In this document: one piece after another, positions 59,401 through 64,000 of the stretch
Position numbering within the stretch: position 1 is the stretch's first letter
How the letters are laid out: the number at the start of each line of letters is the position of its first letter
From: Mariprofundus sp. EBB-1
GTDB lineage: Bacteria; Pseudomonadota; Zetaproteobacteria; Mariprofundales; Mariprofundaceae
Direction: 5' to 3'
Assembly (NCBI RefSeq): GCF_003665155.1
Contig: NZ_RCFQ01000003.1
Coordinates: 62,001-126,000, forward strand
Length of the DNA stretch: 64,000 nucleotides
Notes under the pieces: generated by a model
Told to the model about the DNA's origin: nothing
The model's database searches: none
Seen by the model: only the letters and a program-made list of their open reading frames with translations
Made by a program: the position numbers and the translations under genes

Positions 59401-61787
59401 ATCTGGATAACCTGATCGGTTGGGCGGATATGCTCTTTGCTCGCGATACGATGGAATCGATCAATGAAGCAGCCCAACTCTATGTGCTGGCTGCGCAGAT
59501 TATGGGGCCAAAGCCCGTGGTACTTACAAACACGGCCAGCAATGATGAAAACAGGCAGTCAGCCAGGGAACTGATGCAGCAGATGGAGCTGTATCAGGGA
59601 AGCAGTGATACTTCAGATGCAAATGCTGACAACGAAATGCAGGGGATCAGTATCTTCGATACGTTGATGACCTTCTGTATACCACCCAACGAGAAAATGC
59701 TGGGCTACTGGGATACGGTGGCTGACAGGCTGTTCAAGATTCGCCACTGCATAAATATCGAAGGCGTTGTTCGCCAGTTGCCACTATTTGAGCCGCCGAT
59801 TGATCCTGCTCTGCTGGTACGTGCATCAGCAGCAGGTGTGGATCTGGCGACTGTTATTTCCGGATTAAGCGCCCCTCTGCCACATTACCGATTCAATGTG
59901 ATGTTGCAAAAATCTAAAGAGTTGTGTGGCTCGGTGCGAGCGCTTGGAGGAGCATTGCTTTCCGCACTGGAAAAGCAGGATGCCGAGGAAATTGCTCAGA
60001 TTCGTGCCAATCATGAATTTAGCCTATTGAAGGGCTCAAGAGAAATAAGACGCCAGCAAGTTGATGAAGCCAAAGAAAGTTTAATGGGCTTATCTGAATC
60101 AAAAGCGATCAATGTGGTTAAATTTGAGCATTATCGAGATATTGAAAAAACAATCACAGAAGAACAGAAGCAGTTAAAGAAACTGGCTTTAGTAGGGGAT
60201 ATTTTACATGGGGAGCTCGGTTATTATGCCTTAGCTACAATTAGTAACTTAATTCCAGAAACTAAAGTTGGGCTTTGTGCTGGAATAACATTTGGTGGCC
60301 GAAACTTGGGAGAGGCTCAAAAAATGGGAGGGGCTGTAATTAGCACGTTAAGTGCTATTGAGTCACACCAAGCAAATAAGCTATCAATACGGGCAGGTAG
60401 TGAAAGACGCTGGAATGATTGGAAGCTACAGGAGCGTTTAGCTGCTAAAGAGCTAGTTCAAATTGATAAACAAATCGCAGGCGCTGAAATCCGAAAAGCC
60501 ATTGCCGAGAAAGAGCTGGAAAACCACGAAAAGCAGATTGAAAATTCCCGGCAAGTGAATGAATGGATGCGCTCCAAATTCACAAACAAGGAAATCTATA
60601 GTTGGATGGTTGGTCAGTTATCAGGGCTTTATTTCCAGACATACCAACTGGCGGTTGAAGTGGCCAGAAAAGCGGAGCTCTGCTATCGCGAAGAACTTGA
60701 TGTTGAGAGTACGTCATTTATCGGTTTTGGATTCTGGGATAGCCTGAAAAAGGGGTTGCTGGCGGGCGAACAGCTGCAGCATGATCTTGAGCGCATGGAT
60801 GTGGCTTATCTGAATAATAACAAGCGCAAGCCTGAGTTAACCAAGACAGTGTCTCTGGCACAGATCAATCCGTTAGCACTGCTGACCTTGAAAGAAAAAG
60901 GGGAATGTACGTTTGCCCTACAGGAAGTGATTTACAATCTGGATCATCCGGGGCATTACAACCGGAAGCTGAAGTCGGTTGGTATCTCATTGCCGTGCAT
61001 TGTAGGGCCTTACACAACGGTAGGTTGTACGCTTGTGCTAACCAAACATGCGCGCAGAAGGGATGCTGATATAAATAGCGATCTGGAGATTACATACGCT
61101 GGTTCACAATCGATTGCGACCAGTTCTGCTCAGAATGATCGCGGCATGTTCGAGTTCAATTTCCGTGATGAACGCTATCTTCCGTTTGAGAACTGCGGCG
61201 CTGTCAGTGAATGGAAACTGCGGTTGCCAAATGAGGTTCGGCAGTTTGATTATAACTCTATCTCCGATGTGATTCTGCACGTTCAATATACTGCAGATGA
61301 GGACCAGACAGGAACATTCAGAGCGGAAGTCGAAACCAGTCTTCTGGAGGCGACACGCTCTATTGGGGCGAATGGATTGTCGCGTGTGTTCAGCCTGAAA
61401 CAGGATTTCTCTTCCGAGTGGCATAGGCTGTTATCTTCTGAATCGGGTTCGCAACAACTGACACTGGAGCTGAAAGAGAATCATTTTCCCTATATCTGCA
61501 GAGGAAGAGAGATTGAAATTAGTTCTGTTGAACTCTTTCTGAGACCGCAAGATGGCTATGAATATAATGATGGGGCTGTGTCCATTACCTTAAATGCTCC
61601 AAAGGGAAGCTACCCTGATGTGCCGATCAACCTTGCTGGCGGAGATGTCGAAGGACTTCCATATGCCAAGCCAGTAGATGGTGTAAAAGAAACGATTGGT
61701 GCATGGATGTTGGATATTGCCGAAGGGATAATAGATTCGGCCAATTATGAAGACATGTTTGTCTGCTTCAATTATAAATTGAAATAG
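53316..61787 (+). CDS. Tc toxin subunit A (TcA/TcdA-like) with peptidoglycan-binding-like N-terminus
   Basis: The 2823-aa pore-forming and translocation subunit. Residues about 3-75 are PG_binding_1-like (RGEVVTKLQDALRQLGYTIN; TRDAVMDIQANNGLHPTGVV). Residues 93-190 are a carboxypeptidase-regulatory-like beta-sandwich (SVSGLILQPNGKPVAGAIV). Helical shell and receptor-binding regions include CDHCHSVFSPSAYLVDLLDY (about 617) and the TcA core YRVWEANRKVFIYPENWIEP (about 1385). A charged coiled coil of about 65 residues is inserted at 1524-1590. Residues about 2180-2530 are the helical pore, and the last about 290 the TcB-binding domain (HPGHYNRKLKSVGISLPCIV). It should form a pentamer that injects the effector of the upstream gene. 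A TTA-rich patch at nt 60040-60450 stands out. Confidence 0.92.
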   Translation: MPANRIVKLKINTRGEVVTKLQDALRQLGYTINDSVEFFGADTRDAVMDIQANNGLHPTGVVTPEVWSLILRLKKKSQSENPDIPKTTEESELPGYSVSGLILQPNGKPVAGAIVKAFDRGIGEEKLLGEARTGKLGEYHIDYDASALGESDKGNADLIVRVFSGSELVGESPLLIEADHHAEVNLSIGAEVYRGPSLFERLDDHLLPLLKGQKLAALQKRDIELLAHRTMAPAAQVTAYLAARIMAEKLSSGGSAIIPEWVFGLFEHDRIESVQAIGGMADSALRQRLEASVHANRIPRIDIAEAVEALAEARFLITTDDNLHSALFFKVCGLSKEQGRLLLRAIMAYEGTEGGLWDALRKAADLTETQLTSVRECTLIDELLDGSTKLFQLLVGKQKLRKANGLAQLDVDAWLKAIEGSGANVPDGLKGESDEERRQNYARMLEARMARRFASARFIAAWLSDNQTADQALDVFFKAHPDHDFTQQLLRDLIKEEELAEELVSKLSQMENLFHLSPMENRFAVAKVLHAKGIDSYRDVTRIGRSRFITRFKEETGTASGQYVYAQARRVASSLLSRHVGNAVVGSGTDPKAVPTRKDDTSETTVSAITSGDGLASCDHCHSVFSPSAYLVDLLDYIGRAETADGFVDGRTLLNKRRPDIEQINLSCKNSDTVIPYIDLVLEVLEQAVSGSELSAWQTEGDSGSIAARPEHITIEAYEKLAEAVYPWNLPFDRNSETSRRLLAKAGIERATMLKLFRAEPEAEADTTILAELLGMAEAQLTIVCDDNIDQVGKYWGVADAGELNSVDVVTLMRHGELSQDEVRALLETDFVNPGRVVSIDAVTGNLQDVNRVALNNMQRFVRLQRALGVSITALDALLAHIAPDQFNTQLGDAVALWRESGLALEKVATWWSENSTFAEDLRLESDAYEQLIAMAGDKPTTAAEAKGLFEYLQLLEDFDISIADAFDLLNEPADAKQQKKAVESINGIISAVAAQADTVVAPDAQRTASIIEMLADQWGMDVAAAEQRLDSYADLSEIPNTTTISEEDAVVIGAWLLVRKLRRALVVEMLAAQWDVDAGKAEYLLATSSELKPLLTPDPVIVEGDVALIDAWLRAEKQARLFNLLGVTVSDMQWIEVHHAACGWIDPVSMPVREGDAAATLDGLLHLVSDNVIGLNNMSGDNSIYACLEDIRSADSFVLALVDTFAAASKWEAEDIAFLSGAGGYSWDNFEDFMAADGLSLLSRAIRMAGKLHLAVEETWSIAEASKVEALEQAVAAGFEDDQWREISASIYGELRELQRKALLGYLIVNNDELNDANEVYGYYLIDPEMGPCYKTSRIKQANASLQQFVQRIMLRMESDGLHFFRSDLDEWPWRKNYRVWEANRKVFIYPENWIEPELRDDKSPFFKELEDKLFQGDATAVYVESAVGEYLHSLHKVANLEIASFYECHEENCFYVIARTREIPHEYYLSIRNENDVWEPWQKVELDIEGDHLVAVVYNRRLHLFWPVFAEKENTSSENYQDEIKAVDAEIEALSDQLDDNQSELDDINKPEKPRNQEEVERLNNQIVSLKSQIDFKQEQKDSIRYRYRYLEIQMAWSSLRNGAWESKKVSSSKINDRAPIHYTNDRNDFFLEQSISFDNKLTITVRRHRKRLASIQATTMFPGVKTIESSDAGTNYEKVTVGLFELDVCNGKMANRSQARTSAPFTLSAMPISLSHVEPLNSSPAAMKYLVNRNGSEASLRLQVKTRTPQLNTIGGGVDQFVTRTPLLLKNVPDNSEVMFSPQQEGKRSNASFFYEDGQRCYLIHPGEHFSDRLDAGATRDLQKGIGATSNRDSGYRFIGFYHPFSCLFVQHLDRYGLDGLYKPDADKGGVSANLVRQIMRDMSIDFGAVYDPGFAVVNRPQEVIDFRYGRPYANYNWELFYHVPMMIATHLMSDQKFEEAQKWLHYIFDPMTEDLGGAERYWRFRPFYEMQLQANIGDINEEAASSMGDSDPMRKLREWEKNPFNPHAVARVRTVAYMRNTVMKYLDNLIGWADMLFARDTMESINEAAQLYVLAAQIMGPKPVVLTNTASNDENRQSARELMQQMELYQGSSDTSDANADNEMQGISIFDTLMTFCIPPNEKMLGYWDTVADRLFKIRHCINIEGVVRQLPLFEPPIDPALLVRASAAGVDLATVISGLSAPLPHYRFNVMLQKSKELCGSVRALGGALLSALEKQDAEEIAQIRANHEFSLLKGSREIRRQQVDEAKESLMGLSESKAINVVKFEHYRDIEKTITEEQKQLKKLALVGDILHGELGYYALATISNLIPETKVGLCAGITFGGRNLGEAQKMGGAVISTLSAIESHQANKLSIRAGSERRWNDWKLQERLAAKELVQIDKQIAGAEIRKAIAEKELENHEKQIENSRQVNEWMRSKFTNKEIYSWMVGQLSGLYFQTYQLAVEVARKAELCYREELDVESTSFIGFGFWDSLKKGLLAGEQLQHDLERMDVAYLNNNKRKPELTKTVSLAQINPLALLTLKEKGECTFALQEVIYNLDHPGHYNRKLKSVGISLPCIVGPYTTVGCTLVLTKHARRRDADINSDLEITYAGSQSIATSSAQNDRGMFEFNFRDERYLPFENCGAVSEWKLRLPNEVRQFDYNSISDVILHVQYTADEDQTGTFRAEVETSLLEATRSIGANGLSRVFSLKQDFSSEWHRLLSSESGSQQLTLELKENHFPYICRGREIEISSVELFLRPQDGYEYNDGAVSITLNAPKGSYPDVPINLAGGDVEGLPYAKPVDGVKETIGAWMLDIAEGIIDSANYEDMFVCFNYKLK

Positions 61788-61936
61788 TATGGATGGGGAA
61801 AGAGTTCGATATCGGAAGATATTCTAATGTGAAAGTATGCGGGTTGCTGGGAGTGGATTGTTAACTCGATTGTCATTTGTGTCTACTGTTTTGTGGGTAG
61901 TCCAAGCTTCTTTTTGGTGGGCTGATAGAAAAAAGA

Positions 61937-61971
61937 AAGGCCCTGAAAAACTCAATTTTTTTCAGGGCCTT
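61937..61971 (-). terminator. Terminator of the initiator tRNA gene
   Basis: Stem AAGGCCCTGA / TCAGGGCCTT, with further A-T pairs inside, followed on the minus strand by T-rich sequence. It lies directly after the tRNA 3' end. The 150 nt between the tcA stop and this hairpin show nothing supportable. Confidence 0.85.
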
Positions 61972-61976
61972 ATGTT

Positions 61977-62051
<75 letters not shown>

Positions 62052-62064
62052 TTAAGGAGGCCGA

Positions 62065-62092
62065 ACTTTAGGGCTGAACTCTTTTCTGTCAA
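62065..62092 (-). promoter_or_regulatory. Sigma-70 promoter of the initiator tRNA
   Basis: On the minus strand, a perfect -35 TTGACA (62092-62087), a 16-bp spacer, and a -10-like TAAAGT (62070-62065). The tRNA begins 13 nt after the -10 element. Confidence 0.7.
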
Positions 62093-62197
62093 TAGCCTAT
62101 AATCATGGCAGTGTTTGAGGCTTATAAGTCTATAGAAACACGCATTAATTTTAATATGGAGGTGCTGAAATAGCACCCGCCATTATAAAGGTGACAG

Positions 62198-62875
62198 ATT
62201 ATTTCGACTCAACATTCTCTTATTCTCTTCGATTGCGATGGCACGTTGACCAATTCGCATGGGATCATTGTGCAGGCCATGCAGCAGGCATTTCAATCGG
62301 TTGATTTGTTACCACCGGATGCTGATGCTGTGAATCGGATTATCGGTCTCTCTCTTGGCAATGCGGTAATCGGTTTGATGCCTGCTGAACTGCATGATGA
62401 TGCTCAACTACATCAACAAATTGAGCAGGCATATCGTCAGCATTATCTGTTGGCAGAGCATGAGGTTGTGTTGTTTCCACATGTGCGGGAGACACTCGAA
62501 GCATTGCGAGAGCGTGGTTACTGGCTTGGTGTGGTAACAGGGAAGTCCAAATCGGGGCTGTTGCGGGTGCTGGAGAGCTTTGATCTGGCAGATCTGTTTT
62601 ATGTGTTGCGAACGGCAGATTGTACGCATTCCAAACCGCATCCGGCCATGGTGCTTGAATGCATGCAGGAGATGGGGATGAAAGCTGTGCAGACTGTTGT
62701 GATTGGTGATGCACTGTTTGATATTCAGATGGCAGAAGCCGCCGGGGTTCGTTCTTTGGGGGTATCCTTTGGTGTTGCGGAGGCTGAGTTGTTGCTGCAA
62801 GCGGGAGCGGAGGAGGTGGTGAATGATTTCTCTGAGCTACTTCAATATTTTCCACTCTTGCAAGATTTGCCATAA
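62198..62875 (+). CDS. HAD-family phosphatase (phosphoglycolate phosphatase-like), non-standard start
   Basis: A HAD subfamily IA hydrolase of about 225 aa. Motif I is LFDCDGTLT (nucleophile Asp), motif II VVTGKS (Thr), motif III Lys in HSKPHPAM, and motif IV VIGDALFDIQMA. The fold is complete with a helical cap. The frame is closed by TGA at 62192, and no ATG, GTG or TTG occurs before motif I; the first in-frame TTG (62246) would remove the nucleophile. Two ATT codons (62198, 62201) lie 4 and 7 nt after AAAGGTG and are the likely start, as in infC; a frameshift from the GTG at 62191 is the alternative. The substrate could be phosphoglycolate or pyrophosphate. Confidence 0.75.
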   Translation: MISTQHSLILFDCDGTLTNSHGIIVQAMQQAFQSVDLLPPDADAVNRIIGLSLGNAVIGLMPAELHDDAQLHQQIEQAYRQHYLLAEHEVVLFPHVRETLEALRERGYWLGVVTGKSKSGLLRVLESFDLADLFYVLRTADCTHSKPHPAMVLECMQEMGMKAVQTVVIGDALFDIQMAEAAGVRSLGVSFGVAEAELLLQAGAEEVVNDFSELLQYFPLLQDLP

Positions 62876-62958
62876 AAGCCGACGATACCAGTCGAAATAA
62901 ATTTACAGTTTGATAGATTTTCTGTCGAGTTGTGTATTCAATATGAGGGGTTTCTATT

Positions 62959-64000
62959 GTGTCTAAAATAATTCGTTACAGCCTTATCTTCGTTGTTTTA
63001 ATCGTTGTGGTTTTATTGGCCGCACCATTCTTTATTGATGTGAATACCTATAAGGGGCAGATCGAAAAAGCGGTTGAGGATCAGACTGGTCGTCAGCTGA
63101 GTATTGGTAATATTGATGCTTCCTTGCTTCCCTGGGTGGGGCTGGAGTTGAAAGATGTGCATTTGGCCAACCGTTCGGGTTTTGCGAAGCGAGATTTTCT
63201 CAGTGTTGAGCGCTTACATGTGAAATTGGCTCTGATGCCCTTGCTATCTAAAAAAATAGAAATAGAACATTTCGAAGTCATTTCTCCCGTAATATATCTG
63301 GAGCGTGCCAGTAATGGTGATAGCAACTGGGGAGATCTCACGGCTTCGCCTGCAGAAAATACTAATACGGGCTCCCGGGCCCAACAGTCTCAATCTAGCC
63401 AACAAGTTGCTCAGACGCGTGCGCCCGGGGCACCTGCGTTGGCTGCTCTACAGGCTGAATCGCTTAGTTTGACAGGAGGGCAAATCACCTGGGTCGATGC
63501 TGATGCAGCCCCGGTGGTGTTATCTGAACTGAATGTGGCGCTGGATGATGTGCAGTTGCAGCGGCCTGTTGCCCTGCGGGTTTCCGGTAAATTGTCGGGT
63601 AATGCTTTTGCGTTGAATGCACATGTAGGCCCGGTTGGAGACCTTGCTACATTGAATGTGGATAGGTTACCGCTGCAAGGCGAATTTAAGGCTGAAAATA
63701 TTCAATTGCAGCCATTTCAGCATATGATTGAAGGGTGGCCTGAACAGCTTGGTGACATTGCGGCAGCTTCAGTGCAGCTCTCCGTGCAGATCGAACAGCA
63801 CCCCAATGGTGTGCGTTTGGGTGAAGGCGAGATGCACTTGAAGGCAGCGCATGAGCTGGCTGTTGGGTGGAAGGTTGAAATGCCGAATGCTGATAAGATG
63901 ATTATCAATCATGCAGCACTGACGGTGAATGGAAAGGGGCTGCTGGATGCAAAAGGCAAGGTTGAACATTTGACCGGCAATCCAACGTTTGCAGTGCGTC
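62959..64000 (+). CDS. AsmA-family protein, C-terminus beyond the right edge
   Basis: An open frame from a GTG start (GAGGGG upstream) to the window edge, 347 codons visible. It begins MSKIIRYSLIFVVLIVVVLL, a single N-terminal anchor, followed by FFIDVNTYKGQIEKAVEDQT and TGRQLSIGNIDASLLPWVGL (in one run, split here), the classic AsmA start. A Gln/Ser-rich linker lies around nt 63360-63420. AsmA-like proteins are large periplasmic proteins related to bridge-like lipid transporters and affect outer-membrane lipid homeostasis. It is 83 nt after the HAD gene on the same strand. Confidence 0.88.
   Translation, partial: MSKIIRYSLIFVVLIVVVLLAAPFFIDVNTYKGQIEKAVEDQTGRQLSIGNIDASLLPWVGLELKDVHLANRSGFAKRDFLSVERLHVKLALMPLLSKKIEIEHFEVISPVIYLERASNGDSNWGDLTASPAENTNTGSRAQQSQSSQQVAQTRAPGAPALAALQAESLSLTGGQITWVDADAAPVVLSELNVALDDVQLQRPVALRVSGKLSGNAFALNAHVGPVGDLATLNVDRLPLQGEFKAENIQLQPFQHMIEGWPEQLGDIAAASVQLSVQIEQHPNGVRLGEGEMHLKAAHELAVGWKVEMPNADKMIINHAALTVNGKGLLDAKGKVEHLTGNPTFAVR

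Overview
The window looks like a bacterial chromosome of moderate G+C, most likely a member of the Pseudomonadota. The grounds are the rpsU-yqeY-dnaG-rpoD cluster, a 6S RNA gene between zapA and the 5-formyl-THF cyclo-ligase gene, TraR/DksA, LipB, and a canonical initiator tRNA with a C1:A72 mismatch. A deep-branching lineage such as the Zetaproteobacteria would fit my memory of such gene sets, but nothing in the sequence proves it.

Layout. 1-5.1 kb: the N-terminal part of a large unrecognised protein (minus strand), a three-gene zinc-type ABC importer joined by 4-nt overlaps, and an RDD membrane protein. 5.2-9.9 kb: leuCD (minus) divergent from dcd-metF-transporter, then tRNA-Thr(CGT). 10-20 kb: an OmpA-family envelope protein, a CDF metal exporter, gloB, PilZ and SYLF proteins, a response-regulator/nucleotide-cyclase gene overlapping a CpdA-type cyclic-nucleotide phosphodiesterase, rpiA and a lipase. 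20-29.7 kb: exonuclease and murJ (minus), the macromolecular synthesis cluster, then YmdB-like, fau, 6S RNA, zapA and a coiled-coil partner. 29.7-31.7 kb: a LexA-like repressor with its own operator and a Y-family polymerase. 31.8-37.1 kb: a three-gene fatty-acid beta-oxidation operon. 37.1-45.3 kb: lipB between two intergenic repeats, an oxidoreductase-methyltransferase fusion that probably completes tRNA wobble-uridine modification, dksA, a metallo-beta-lactamase/cyclic-nucleotide-binding-like protein, and purB-yebC.

The most unusual part is 45.5-62.05 kb. Two giant genes encode an insecticidal-type Tc toxin: a fused TcB-TcC (SpvB, TcdB-middle, RHS shell) whose encapsulated C-terminus carries a complete metzincin motif, and a TcA with a peptidoglycan-binding-like N-terminus. 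The locus lies between an intact initiator tRNA gene (right) and a broken 3' copy of the same tRNA (left). That is the geometry expected of an island inserted at a tRNA 3' end, although no integrase is present. The 5' end of the tcA gene is tandemly duplicated as a 42-codon truncated copy. The toxin domain and part of the TcA pore segment differ in base and codon use from their surroundings, which suggests module exchange.

The right edge holds a HAD phosphatase with no standard start codon and the start of an AsmA-family protein. Regulatory themes are cyclic nucleotide synthesis and breakdown (15-17 kb, perhaps sensed by the 40.9 kb protein), an SOS-like switch, DksA, and 6S RNA.
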